NCBI RefSeq assembly: GCF_041146795.1
Contig: NC_135169.1
Coordinates: forward strand, 12,237,585-12,301,584
Source: Maylandia zebra
Taxonomy: Eukaryota; Chordata; Actinopteri; Cichliformes; Cichlidae
Length of the DNA stretch: 64,000 nucleotides
Direction: 5' to 3'
Made by a program: the position numbers and the translations under genes. This document shows positions 49,968 to 61,286 of the stretch, one piece after another. The notes below the pieces were generated by a model, which saw nothing but the letters and a program-made list of their open reading frames with translations, did no database searches and had not been told where the DNA came from. Position 1 is the first letter of the stretch. Each line of letters begins with the position of its first letter.

Positions 49968-52900
49968 CTGAAACAGGAAATAAACACAATAAACTCAAAA
50001 GTAACTGATGTTTGTTTAAAATAATAATAAAAAGTATTTTACCAACCTGGTGAAGCAGGAACCTGTGAAAGAGACAAATGTTATGACACATGTTTGTGAT
50101 GTGAATTGTTCGATCAGAATACATGTATATGTGTGAATAATTAAAGTGTGTGTAGTAAATAAACTCTCTAATACAGCATGAAAAGAAGAGGCTCTTACAC
50201 TTGGACTGTCTGCAGCGATACAACAAGAGCAGGAGAATAATAATGAGAGAGACTCCACAAACCAGTCCAACCATCAACCACACAGGAGACGAAGAGCTGT
50301 CAGCTCCTGACACAGTTACTGTGACAACAAACAAAAATTAATTATTAATCAACTTTTTTATGTTTAATATTTCATAACATAACTTTATAAAAGATCCAGT
50401 TCATCTGTTTTCCTTGACTAGATTCTGAGTCAACCCCTGCTGTGTTTAAATGACTTGACCCTCCACAGTGAACACATCAACACGAGCCGAGTCTCTTAAA
50501 ATGTCCTAACAAACTCACAGGTTTTGTTAATCTGAACTTCTTGGCTGTACTCTGTGTAGTAAACTGGGTTTCCTCTTCCTCCTCTGCACCTGTAGAGTCC
50601 TTCCTGTGAGACACTGATTTGTCCATTTGAGTGGAAAACTGCATCTTGTGTGGTCAGGGCTTCAGAGTAATTTCCATCTCTGTACCAGTAGTATTTCCAT
50701 CCAGATGATGATGATGGGTTCACAGAGCAGGTCAGGGTCACACTGCCCCCTACTGGAACAGCTGTGTTATCAGCTCTCAGTTTGGCCTTTGGTTTATCTG
50801 CAGTTCAGATTAGACAAAGAAAAAACAAATAAATGACTCAATCTAAACAATTTAAACAACTAGATGGAAATGGTGAACATAAACAATAAACTGTAAACTA
50901 ATTTAGATTGACACTGTGAAACTTTTTTATTTTCTTTGATGTATTTAAAAAGTAATTTGTCATGGTCTGTTGACTCTGTGTTTAGGTTTTTGATTCTTTA
51001 AGATTCTTTTATTTAGTGGTTTTTCATGGTTTTGCCTTTTCTATTTCTAGTTCCCTTTGTTATTCCTTAGCCCTTAGGTTTGTGACTGTGCCTCTCGTGT
51101 TCAGACATTACATAATTAAGGATGCATTAATAACCACCAGTGTTGGGGAGTAACGGAATACATGTACCACCGTTAGGTATTTAAAATACAAAATATAAGT
51201 AACTATATTCTGTTACAGTTACCGTTTAAAAAGGTGGTATTTAGAATACAGTTACTTTGTTGAAATAAATGGATTACATGGCGGTCTTTTCCTGTTTCAT
51301 ATTGTCACGGGTCAGGACTGTTTGGGTTTTGTTTGACTGCTATGTTGTGTTGTTCCAAGCGGCAAGGTTATGGTTGCCTTGGTTACAGGGTGATGCGCTC
51401 TCGCTGTAGTGATGGGATTTCCGACTCTTTTTAGAGAACTGGTTCTTTCGGCTCACTAAAAAGAGCCGACTCTTTCGGCGTTAACTGAACTTCCAAAACA
51501 GAGCTACCTAGATCACTTAAATTACACAATTGAAAGCATAAGTGTATTGTTTGTATATTTATACACAAGCACTCAAATATATTCAAATTATTTAAAAAAA
51601 ATGTTCATTTACCTTTTACTTTTACACACCAAATCTGGTCGTTGGTACTTCTTGGCTTGTGTGGCCATTAGGTAACAAAAGCTCAACACTGCCCTTAGCA
51701 TCGTGGAGCACTTCTGTTGTGTTTTGTACGTGCTTCTGAGTTTTTACGTGTTTTGGAATTTTTACATGCTTCGGGGTTTGTACGTGCTCTGTCTCTAACG
51801 GCCACCGTAAGTATACTTTTATTTATTCACTCCACATAAAATGTAATAAATAAATCATATAATACAAAAACCAACTATTTACATTTCAACTTTTAACTAT
51901 TAAAATTTTCGCTTTTTCCTTTCCAAAACACTGCAAACCACAACACAATTAAATATAAATAAAAATATGAAAACAAAAAGAAGATGCATATTCTCTGTCA
52001 TATAGGCCTGCATGAATAAACATTCTGATTTCTTTATCATCTGCAACTGAAAATAGTTGTGGATGATTGCTATGCCTTTCTAATTTGATGTTATTGTCCC
52101 TGGCTCTCTTTCCCTCCCGCTCTGTTCCTGTGCTACTGGGAGTGTAACTACTGCCCCTCCCCCTACTTCCCAGCAAAGCACAAGGCTCGCGTGCGGAGTG
52201 AAGCGGAAAAAAAGTGCGAGAGAGAGGGTGAGAGAAAGAAAAAAAAACCACGGCTCGCGATAAGGAGACGACTCGCGTCGTTCACTTCAAAGAGTCGGCT
52301 CTAAGAGCTGCTTCGTTCGCGACCGACACATCACTATCTTTCCTGGGTGACAGAGCACCTTTTTTTTGTTGTTGTTGTGCTAAGCTAATAGGCAGAGTGT
52401 TACAGGCATAGCCCTAAAGAATGTAGCCTCATGGACAGTGTAGTCCGTGCAGCAAGGAGAGTGGACTGCCATACCCGTTATGTGTCTGTGAGGGGGAGGA
52501 GGGAGAAAAAGGAGAGTGGAAAAGTACGAGTTGTCATCGAGCAGAAATGGGAGCTGGAAGCATGTAAATATAATAATAACCACTGCAGCCAAGAAGAGTG
52601 CCTGACGAGCCCGGTTGTAAGTACGCTATTAAGACTCGACTGTACACTGTGTTCGTGTTTTCCTCCGAAACAATAAGTTCCGTTGGAGCAGTCTTTCAAC
52701 GCCTCTCTCTGTCTCTCGCTAGCAAACTTGACCCAGACAACAAAGTAAAGCTATTTTTCGGCTACGAGCCCGACACAGAACCTGACATATAAGCCAGAGG
52801 TCCCTTTACTACGGTTTGGAGCTGCAGACCTTCAGTAATAGTAATAAATCACATTCATGTAGTTGTAAACAGCATGAATATATATTAAGTAATCCAAAGT

Positions 52901-55900
52901 ATTCAGAATACGTTACTGTCATTGAGTAACGTAACGGAATATGTTACGAAATACATTTTTGGGGCATGTATTCTGTAATCTGTAGTGGAATACATTTTAA
53001 AAGTAACCTTCCCAACATTAATAACCACCACATGCAGGAGACTCTGACAGCACTGAGCAGCTCCTTCAGTGGCAGGCTGTGGCACCCACAATGTGGGACA
53101 GATGTAGGTGTTTCCTTCCTGCTGCTGTCACACTCCACAACAAAGACTTTGCAGCTGACCAAACACACACATCCACACATGTGCAATAACTCTAAGTACA
53201 ATTCTCTTTCTCTGACAACATTGTATTTTACTCAGTTGTATATAGCATTTGTATTCTATTGTTTATAGTATTTTATTTTATTCTATTCTATTGTGTACGG
53301 TACAGTGGTCCCTCGCTATAACGCGGGTCAACTTTCGTGCCCCTCTGTTTCGCGGATATTTTTTGTGCAGCTTTCATGCTTTTTTATTTTTATTTTTTAT
53401 TTTCAGCGCATTGTGTTCTGCGTCCTGATTGCCTGTAGACCATTGTCAGTCAATCTCGTGCAATGTCTCCTGTACAGAATGCATTCAGCTTGTCAAATTT
53501 ACATAAATCTTTGATTGCTAGCAGTGACTCTGAAGTGCTGTACTGTAGATTTGTAAGTTTTCTCCCCAACAAACACAACAATGTTCATGAAATGTTTTGT
53601 ACCATCAAAGGCAACCTCAGTATGCTAGCCTCCTACTGTAGGTGAATGGTGGCGGTGAGGATAGTAGTCATATCAACAGTAATATTATTTTGATGTTTTT
53701 CTTTTGACTTCCTTCCCTCGATTCTCCTCCATCTGCTGCTTTGCCCTCAAGCTGGTGTGGCTCCAACCCTGAATATTTTCACTAAAGCTCCAAATCTGAT
53801 TGGCTTTGTATTAAACCCAGTCATGTGTCTGTTTTATTTTAACAAATGGCAGTGCTTTATGAGATCACAGGCCAGAATGACTTATTCTTTCTTATAAAAA
53901 TTGTAGATTTGCTGCTATTTGTTGGAAATTATCATTATTATTATTAGTAATAGTAGTAGTAGTATTTGTATTTCTGTTTATTTCTGTAATTATTGTCCTC
54001 AGGTGATGTAGCATCGGGGTAGTATTGCCGTCACTATACCAGGTGAAAGGTTCCACGGCTGGACTCCGAAACTCTGAATGTCACATCATTATTGTGTGTC
54101 CACTGTGTGGTTTCACCTCCTTCCTGCACCTCACATGTCAGAGTGATCGTCTCACCTCTGAATATCTGAGGCCAGTTGGGTTGTTGTTTTACAACAACTT
54201 TATTGGAAACTGTTTACACATATTAACAGTTGAGATACAAATAGAAACATGAAATCAACACAGAAAACTTAACATTGTATGTTTGATAATCATGAGTGAA
54301 TGTATATTTCAAACTAAATGACTGAACTCACAGGTTATCGTAACAGTGACATCATCACTTCTATCACTGTAGTAAACTGGGTTTCCTCTTGTTCCTCTGC
54401 AGCTGTAGATTCCTCCTTGAGATACTCTGATATCTCTGTTTTGTTGACCTCTTATTGGAACTTCAAAGGTTGTTTGGGTTCGTCTGAACCACTCATATTT
54501 CCATCCATCAGAGCTCTGCACAGAGCAGGTCAGTGTCACACTGCCCCCTACTGGTATGATTGTGGTTCCTGCTGTCAGTGTGGCCCTGGGTCTATATGCT
54601 GTTATGAAAAAGAAGAGAGGACAATGTACACCTGATCCATTATAAAGATTTAAAAAATCCTAAATTTTAAAAGATTTTTTTTTTTCATTTGACTCAAATT
54701 CCAACAAAACAAAATCTCCAAATGTTTTCATTATATTCTAAGGAGCTTGCAAAGAAAAGCGTCTGGACTTCTTTGAGTTGCTTGAAGACGTTTCACCTCT
54801 CATCCGAGAAGCTTCTTCAGTTCTAAGGTCAAATGGTGGAGAGTCCCAGATTTTAACCCCGGGGGAGTTTCCCCCCAAAGAGGGACAAAGAACCCCTGAT
54901 GATCCTCTACCTAATCACATGAGCCAAGGTGTGAAAGCGGGTGTGGGTCACATTCAGCCAAGGTTTTGGGTGAGCTCATTGTGAAACCTGGCCCCACCCT
55001 ATCATGTGATTTCCTGAGATCAGATGGCCCAGGATGTGAGTGGGCGTTAAGGTGTCTGGGAAGGGATCTCAAAACTGGATTATAGATCGCACACAGTTGG
55101 TGTCGTAAACCACCGCCTCTGTTCAAAGATGGTTGCTCACAAACCATCTGTCATGGTTTGAAAGAGGAGTGAAAGAAGCCATTTGGGGGGAAACTCCCAC
55201 GGGGTTTAAATCTGGGACTCTCCAACATTTTACCCTAGAACTGAAGAAGCTTCTCGGATGAGAGGTGAAACGTCTTCAAGCAACCTAAAAAAGTCCAGAC
55301 GCTTTTCTTTGCAAGCTCCTTAGACTACGATGACCTGGATGACTGAGAACCTTCACAGACATGTTTTCATTATATTGTTTTTTTCTTTCCTAGCAGTTTA
55401 AGACATTTCAAATGTTTGCCATTTTTCTGTCTCAACATGGTGACAGAGCTGCAGTAATTCAGGTTGTAGATCTCTAAATAAACACAGTATAAATGTTTGT
55501 CCAAGCTCAGGCCTGAAGAAGTCACACTGGATGTAAACTAATGCAGTTCACTGTTGAAGGAAACACAATGATGGGTTCAGAGGGATCTGCCTAGTTTCAG
55601 GTTTAGACAACAGAAACATCATCACCCTAAATTTTATGAAGCTTTTGATGCTTCTTCTTCTCCTTATTTAAAATTAATTTAATCCACAGTTATTCTTGTT
55701 ATACATTAAAATACACACGTTTAGTAATAATGAATGACAGTCTGTGAGTTTTGTAATACTGTGTATACTATGAGCAAAGTAACCAGTAAAATACAGAAGT
55801 TCTTGTTAAAGTTTCTAGTTTCAATGTATCAGAAAAAAACAAGTTTCAGTGACAATATTCATTAAATGTCAGAATTTTATGATTCAAATGATTTTCAACA

Positions 55901-58900
55901 TGAATCATCACATTATTGGTCATTGAGGACTTACCTAATACAGTTATAGAGACAGTGTTACTGATCTTTGTATAATATGATCCCTTCATGCGACCAGAGC
56001 ACTGATATTCACCACTGTGACTTGAATATTTAATTTCTAATGTGTACTCTTTGATTGTGCTGTAGCGGATTAATTCTCGACCATCCTTGTTGGTTTTGTA
56101 TTCCCAGTCAGTGTCTTTTCCTTCATTCATGTCACATTTGAAGGTAACAAACTCTCCAATGAAAAAATTGGACCAGCTGGGTTCAATAGTTAGCACAGCA
56201 TCTAGAATCCAACACAACCACAAAGTTAACAACCTGAAAAACATTTATGCACGACACAATCTGTGACAGTACGTTCATACACTGTTCATATACTGAATAA
56301 TAAAAAATATAAAACACATGTGAACTGTAATTAAGATTTATGTAGTATTTTAAGATGAATATTTAACAAATAAATTAAATAAAAGTGAAAACCTCTCAGT
56401 CACCTTGAGCGTGTCCAGTGCAGAGGAGCGTACATAGCACTACAATAAAGACAGAAACTTCAGACATTATCAAACTAAAGACACTCAAATGTGGCTGTTA
56501 TCGCCTAGGGATGTAAGGAGGTAACATCAGAGACAGCCCCAGTCAGTGTCAAAGGTTTGGGCTTTATTAACAGAGGCAAACACAAAACACACACACAACA
56601 GAAAACCGGCAGCGGTCGTGTATTTGACCTCACATGTAGGGAAGCGGCCAGTGCCTGTGTCAGCGCTAACACCCTAGTCACATATCAAGTGAAGGGTCAT
56701 AATCAGAGTCTCTAGAGGTAACTGGGGTGTGCGTGTGGGGAGGGGGGGGGGGGGGGGCTGGCAGCCTCAGCACCTCACAAAGTGCCTGTTTCGCTTGGCA
56801 CATCATCCTCCTTTTATAACCGTGGAATGCCAGGACTGCCAAAATGAATTAATTAAATACACCGTTAAATAATTAATTTAATGTGTCATTAATTAATTAA
56901 AATTAGAATTTATAAATATGTATTTAATTAATTAATTATTGACACATTTAATAGTTTTTTGACACATTTAATTATTTATTTATTTATTTCACATTTTAAT
57001 TAATTATTGACACATTTAATTAATTATTTCATGGTGTATTTATTTATTTCATTTTGGCAGTCCTGGCCCTAGAATATCTTTTTTTTTTTTTTTTTTTGAA
57101 GTCAGAAATCCAAATCTTTATTAAAAAACAGGCGGCGGTTACAAACAGGAAGACAAGCAGTCCATCAAACAGTCTACAGGGATGGCCCTAGAATATCAAT
57201 ATGACCCGTGAATTAGATTCGTATGACCATTTTATTCGTTTGATACTACCGACACTGTTAACCCTGGGTTAACATAACGTGCTCCAGTGTGACATTAAAC
57301 TTCAGTAAAACTATGCAGTTATGAAACGTAACTTTAATCTGAGCCAAACCGATTTGCTCAGTGTTAAATAAAACAGTGAAGTAAACATGACCCAGCAGAC
57401 AGAACCTGAGTAAATTAAGTCCAGTGTTCATTCGTTTTAAAGCTGTGTGCCAGTGACCAGATATCAGCCGCTGATAAAGTGCTCTGTAGTTTTCTAGGTG
57501 TCCATCGCTCTCGGTTTAAATTGTGTTTGTCGTCTGTAACCCAGGTCAGTCACTGTGAGGGAAACACAAGCACCAGCAGCTCTGAACTAAAAAAAAAACA
57601 ACTAATTTACTTGTGCACAATATTGTGACGACATTACGTTATATTGAACTTTAGCTGCCCACGTTAAACAGTGAATATCACCAGGTAACGTGGGCGTTTC
57701 CTGAATAAGCAGCAGGTGTTAAACAGCTGACAGGTGAGCAGGATGTGTGCTAGAGCGCTGAAGATATCCTGGATATGCTGACATCGCTCTGAGGTGTACA
57801 GGGCTGCAAGGCAGCAAAGTGAGCTTTCAGTTTACCCTCATGATCAATATTCACAATAAAAATATTTGTCGAAAAGCATAAGGTCTGTACGTGTTTCATA
57901 GTGTCTAACAAGCTTTGTACAGTTAAAGCTAATGGTTACTACATGACTGAAACACCAACGTTATCTCTTTTAACCCTTGTATGGTGTTCGGGTCTGTGAG
58001 ACCCGTGTTCAGTTTTTTTCAAAAGAAAAATTAAACAATTAATTATTTTTTCACGTGTAAGTGTGTTGTGTCTTTCCACTCACTCCACTTGATTATAACT
58101 GATTTATTTATAACATTTTATATAAAAGAAAAACGAGAAGCACATTAATTCATAAATGTGATCTAACAAAGGTAAAGGGAAAAAATTAACCATGTTTGCT
58201 GTTCATATGTCTTGTAATTGGGATGAAGTAAACATCTGTTGAGTAATTTAACATAAAATTGTTTGATAGTGTTAATTTGGAAAGCCAAAACTCTAGCGGG
58301 TCCACCAGACCCATGAACACTGGCTGAGTAACAAAAATACGAACACCACACAAGGGTTAATGAAGTTTATGCGTTTATACACAGGTCACGATGATTACTG
58401 AACAAAAAGCACAAAGATCTGATGTTAACTTTAACAATGTTAACTTTATCACACACTTTGCGGTGAGACTGGGCGCTGAAAATTATTTAATCGTGTAGTT
58501 AATTTATTCATTTAATTCATTTTGGCAGTCCTGACCCCTAGGGCCAGGACTGCCAAAATGAAATAAATACATCATGAAATAATTAATTAAATGTGTCAAT
58601 AATTAATTAAAATGTGAAATATATACATACTTAATTAAATGTGTTGATAATTAACAAATTAAATATGTCATAAATATGTATTTAATTAATTAATTTAAAT
58701 TGTTATTAATTACTGACACATTTACTTAATTATTTAACGTTGTATTTAATTAATTCATTTTGGCAGTCCTGGCATTCCACAGTTCCTCATTGTGTGAGGC
58801 ATATAAATAGAATAAATAGTCAGTTTATGATCTTCTTAAGGGACAAATGCCATTAGGGTTTAAACTCAAGTCGCTTTCCTAACCAAGCTTCTTAAATTGC

Positions 58901-59235
58901 TTGGAGTCTTATCAGTGTCTAGTATGATTGGTTACATTTTATATTACAATACAAAATGCATCAAATTATCACTGATGGAGAAACAAACCTTTCTTAGATA
59001 AACTAAACCAGCTCCACTCTGATCTGAGTCAGTGCACTCAAATCTAATCCAGTCTACAAACAACCATGTTGATAACAAACATGAGTCCTCTGATCACATG
59101 ACCTGCAATGGTACAAATGACTGATGCTCTGTTCTTCTTACTAAAACATGTTTATGGATCAGTATGAATCAAACAATAGGAGTCAGTGATGTACTCACAG
59201 AATAGGCCCAGCTCACAGAGCAAAGTGGCTCCCAT
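49826..59235 (-). CDS. Gene D: three-Ig receptor with shortened tail
   Basis: Exons: leader 59235-59199 and 56439-56404; Ig1 56201-55935; Ig2 54598-54332; Ig3 50797-50519; membrane 50318-50199; tail 50062-50047 and 49967-49826. All junctions keep frame; the sum is 1164 nt, 387 aa plus stop. The tail has a single tyrosine motif, HVYDSV, ending HPGQHLN...GPFRV if the last exon is read through. The VIYSNI, AVYSEV and LMYAEV exons of gene C are missing; the last two were removed by a deletion visible near 49720. A truncated D1 exon (54209-54040) sits between Ig2 and Ig3 and must be skipped. Membrane exon and Ig3 are near copies of gene C. Introns are packed with mobile elements, including one of almost 3 kb between the leader exons. 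Predicted to be a weakly signalling or decoy-like member; the gene could also be decaying. Confidence 0.72.
50047..50062 (-). CDS. Gene D 16-nt cytoplasmic micro-exon
   Basis: Acceptor TTCACAG, GTTCCTGCTTCACCAG, donor GTTGGT. Encodes S-C-F-T and two bases of Arg. Using the stronger-looking GTAAAA four bases on would bring a stop codon in the next exon, so the weak donor is preferred. Matches gene A 8173-8188. Confidence 0.66.
50199..50318 (-). CDS. Gene D transmembrane exon
   Basis: 120 nt, same protein as gene C: stalk SGADSSSSP, span WLMVGLVCGVSLIIILLLLL, YRCRQSK. Follows the D2-type Ig3 directly; the Ig7-Ig10 equivalents of gene C are absent. Confidence 0.86.
50519..50797 (-). CDS. Gene D Ig3 (D2 type)
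   Basis: 279 nt, a near copy of gene C Ig6: TLTCSVNPSSSSGWKYYWYR, GLYRCRGGRGNPVYYTEYSQ. The TED to TEY change and a different C-terminal strand (EVQINKT) distinguish it. Confidence 0.87.
51140..53015. mobile_element. hAT-like transposon in gene D intron
   Basis: Ends GTGTTGGGGAGTAACGGAAT and GTAACCTTCCCAA, bounded by the 15-bp direct repeat CATTAATAACCACCA (51125-51139, 53016-53030). The interior (52440-52790) has gene-like GC content but no recognisable transposase. A second element is nested at 51407-52336. Confidence 0.6.
51407..52336. mobile_element. Nested MITE-like element
   Basis: Ends TAGTGATGGGA and ACACATCACTA. Subterminal GAGCCGACTCTTT words near 51470 recur near 52290 (AAAGAGTCGGCTC) in inverted orientation. 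Confidence 0.55.
53304..53650 (+). mobile_element. Tigger-like element fragment
   Basis: CAGTGGTCCCTCGCTATAAC with CGCGG, then TTTCGCGGATATTTTTTGTG, the terminal pattern of pogo/Tigger elements. No opposite end found. Confidence 0.5.
54040..54209 (-). pseudogene. Gene D truncated D1-type Ig exon
   Basis: Good acceptor (TAAACAG) and N-terminal half: QQPNWPQIFRGETITLTCEV, then a degenerate stretch ending at a stop codon after TFHLV. The second Cys region and donor are gone. If spliced in, it would truncate the protein after Ig2. Confidence 0.75.
54332..54598 (-). CDS. Gene D Ig2 (D2 type)
   Basis: 267 nt. RPRATLTAGTTIIPVGGSVT, CSVQSSDGWKYEWFRR, GGIYSCRGTRGNPVYYSDRS. Acceptor TAACAG, donor GTGAGTTC. 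Confidence 0.86.
54737..55325. mobile_element. Fold-back DNA element with long TIRs
   Basis: TIR TCTAAGGAGCTTGCAAAGAA and onward (AAGCGTCTGGACT) is mirrored at 55290-55325. Inner arms also pair (GAAGACGTTTCACCTCTCAT versus ATGAGAGGTGAAACGTCTTC). No coding capacity. Decayed relatives at 43945 and 20885. Confidence 0.75.
55380..55850. other. Gene D intron, nothing recognised
   Basis: No exon-like or mobile sequence could be supported. Confidence 0.3.
55935..56201 (-). CDS. Gene D Ig1 (D1 type)
   Basis: 267 nt. AVLTIEPSWSNFFIGEFVTF, KCDMNEGKDTDWEYK, SSHSGEYQCSGRMKGSYYTK. Donor GTAAGTCC. The intron just before it is open in the same frame and would encode a hydrophobic leader from an ATG at 56244. 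Confidence 0.85.
56404..56439 (-). CDS. Gene D exon 2: 36-nt signal-peptide mini-exon
   Basis: Acceptor TTGTAG, 36 nt, donor GTGACTG. Encodes LLCTLLCTGHAQ, an ideal leader core and cleavage region. One codon longer than in A and C. Confidence 0.78.
56490..56820. other. Gene D leader intron: repeat-like, G-tract
   Basis: Contains a GC-rich stretch and a run of G at 56742-56757. CTTTATTAACAGAGGC resembles a retroelement end, but nothing firm. Confidence 0.25.
57079..57182 (-). mobile_element. Short poly-A retrocopy with target duplication
   Basis: Reads on the minus strand to TTTTTTAATAAAGATTTGGA, then 14 bases and a poly-A tract. Flanked by an exact 15-bp duplication TGGCCCTAGAATATC (57064-57078 and 57183-57197). 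A canonical polyadenylation signal just before the tail indicates reverse transcription of an mRNA or LINE 3' end. Confidence 0.8.
57974..58356. mobile_element. piggyBac-type MITE
   Basis: TIRs CCCTTGTATGGTGTTCG and CGAACACCACACAAGGG (16 of 17 match) flanked by TTAA on both sides (57970-57973, 58357-58360). Subterminal GGGTCTGTGAGACCCG. No transposase. Confidence 0.88.
59199..59235 (-). CDS. Gene D exon 1: first half of signal peptide
   Basis: 37 nt from ATG to donor GTGAGTAC, MGATLLCELGLF plus one base. Same length and phase as genes A and C. Confidence 0.8.
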
Positions 59236-59374
59236 CCTCACATCCAGCAGTGACACGTCTGAAAACTTCTACAACTTTCTGTAAAGAGAGAGAGTGAAGC
59301 AGCAGCACAGCAGATACCAAAGAGCTGAGAAGGAAACAAAGAGGTTTTAAAACTTCTCTCTGCTTCCTTCCTTT

Positions 59375-59400
59375 TACACAGAAATAACAACTTAACAAGG
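59375..59400 (-). promoter_or_regulatory. Gene D core promoter (TATA variant)
   Basis: Minus-strand TGTAAAAGGAAGGAAGCAG, aligned with TATAAAAGGAAAGGAAGCA of gene C, about 150 bp upstream of the ATG. The TATA is weakened by one base (A to G). Confidence 0.45.
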
Positions 59401-59765
59401 TCTGACCATGTCTGTCAGATTTTTATGAAAAGGCCTGTAATATGCAGACTAAACTGACCAATAACAGACAGACAGTACGTTTTATTACACATATGTATAA
59501 TTTTAATAAATATTTACAAACCTCCAAGCGCACATATATATGAATGAAAGATAATAATTATCCATAAATAATCTAAACAGTAAAACCAAACTCCTCTCCA
59601 CCTGCACTCATAAACTGCTGGAACTAATTAAATGTGTTTTTGCCTCTGAAAATTAATTTGAACACACTGGGAGATTAAAATAAATTAACAAATGAATGTC
59701 TTAAAACTTGACTGAATGAATTATCAAAATTGGTGCCATTCAAACAACGACAGAAATGTACTTAC

Positions 59766-59803
59766 AGAATAACCCCGTCATGCAGAGCAAAGTCTGCCAT
59801 CAT
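59766..59803 (-). pseudogene. Broken extra leader exon upstream of gene D
   Basis: Copy of the leader exon (CATGACGGGGTTATTCT then GTAAGTAC) with a 2-nt deletion relative to gene C. The start codon is put out of frame with the hydrophobic core, and phase no longer matches the mini-exon. Its upstream DNA to about 60050 matches the gene C promoter, but the TATA is lost (GTGTAACAG). A relic of another receptor gene or a dead alternative first exon of D. Confidence 0.7.
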
Positions 59804-59929
59804 CACTGACTCTGATTCACTCTGATGTGATGCAGACGATCACAAAGTGTTTTGTATGAATAATAATAAATGCAGAAATAGAAGCTGCACTTAAACCAGA
59901 TAAGATCAGATTTTCATCTCTCTGTGCTT

Positions 59930-60030
59930 CTTTCGCTGTTACACTAACCTCAAACAGTACCTGTAGCTTTGACTACAGCAGTTGTTTGACGTGAGTACAT
60001 TTCCTGTCCATTGCAAACACATATCCGCTT
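59930..60030 (-). promoter_or_regulatory. Relic promoter of the broken leader exon
   Basis: Matches 43715-43830 of gene C over the RUNX-like, CRE-like and ETS-like positions (GACAGGAAATGT), but the TATA box is mutated. Probably inactive as a core promoter. Confidence 0.4.
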
Positions 60031-60252
60031 CTTTCACATGTTGTGTTTCATGTCTTTCTCTATGATATATAAATGTGTTGTTTTCCTTCAAGTCAGGAAG
60101 TCAGTTTTTGCCTTTTTCTTCTTTGAAAACTCTCAAGTCATTCTTGAAGTGAAACACTTTTAAGCTGCAATGTTCCTCTTCTGTCAGGTTTTGTATGGTG
60201 CCATCTATAAATCTAATATATATATATATATATATAAATATATATATATATA

Positions 60253-61274
60253 TTAGGGGTGCAACGATACTCGTATCGATATTGAACCATTCGATACAGT
60301 GCTTTCGGTTCGGTACGTATATGTATCGAACAATACAACATTTTTTAATTTATTTGATCAACTTTTCTTCTGAGGATGCTGTCTGTGTTGAGAGCTCAGT
60401 GGATCTGCGTTCGATTGCTCCGCCTAGGGTGCACTGTCGAGCGCAGATTCACTGAGCGCAGCGCAAGCTAGCAAGACAGAAGCTAAGCTCATTGCAACAT
60501 GGCAAATTGAACCTCCCCCACCCTCATTCAGATCTGGCCTTTGGAATTATCTTGGTCTTCATGTGAAGCATGACCCTGAAGGTAAGTGTGTCATGGACAA
60601 AAGTAAAACAGTACGTTGGATATGCCACGCAATGCTCAATTACATGGGTGGGAACTAGTGTGTTAGCGCAGTTAGCTCGTTAACGTGTTGGCCGTCCAGC
60701 CCCACGCACGGGGCGATCCGTGGTAGCTCGTTAACGGAGATTTGCCGTGTTGTGGCGTTAAGGTCAATTCAGCTTAACGCTGACAGCACTAATGGGAACA
60801 CAACGAATATGACTGCACATTTACTCCGACAGCATCCTAGTGCAAAGACAAGTGGAAGCAGACAAAAACAACAAGCACGCATGCTACAAACTTTACCCGA
60901 GTCATTTAGACAGCCGTTAGCACATGATTCTCCTCATGGGGACCTGATATGTTTAATATGCTCCTGAGAATATAGCCCAGAAGAAGCGTATAGTATAGCT
61001 TTTATTTTGGAAAGAGAAATTTTTCTGTAATAAACTCTCTTTTCCAAAGATGAGTGATTCCTCAATCAGATAGATTTATTATTTTATCCCTTTGTTGTTT
61101 CAGCAACATTAAATTTAAAAACTGTACGTTTGAGTTAAAATATATATTTATTATTTTATTAAATGACAAATTAAAAAAGCATGAGCATTTTTTGTATCGA
61201 AAAAATATCGAACCATGACACAAAAGTATCGAACCGAACCGAATCGTGAATTTTGTGTATCGTTGCACCCCTAA
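60253..61274 (+). mobile_element. hAT element with BED-finger remnant
   Basis: TIRs TTAGGGGTGCAACGATAC / TATCGTTGCACCCCTAA. Internal frame at 60752-60960 reads LRSIQLNADSTNGNTTNMTA then HLLRQHPSAKT, the second half of a BED zinc finger from a ZBED/hAT transposase. The rest is deleted. Confidence 0.78.
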
Positions 61275-61286
61275 TGTATATATACA

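Larger units (their letters stand above)
56824..58778. mobile_element. Compound inverted-repeat element
   Basis: Outer inverted repeats GTGGAATGCCAGGACTGCC and its complement. Each arm (56830-57066 and 58544-58772) is itself bounded by CCAGGACTGCCAAAATGAA and its complement and filled with TTAATTAATTATTGACACAT-type words. A third half-copy ends at 58533. The centre carries a retrocopy and a piggyBac MITE. Confidence 0.65.
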
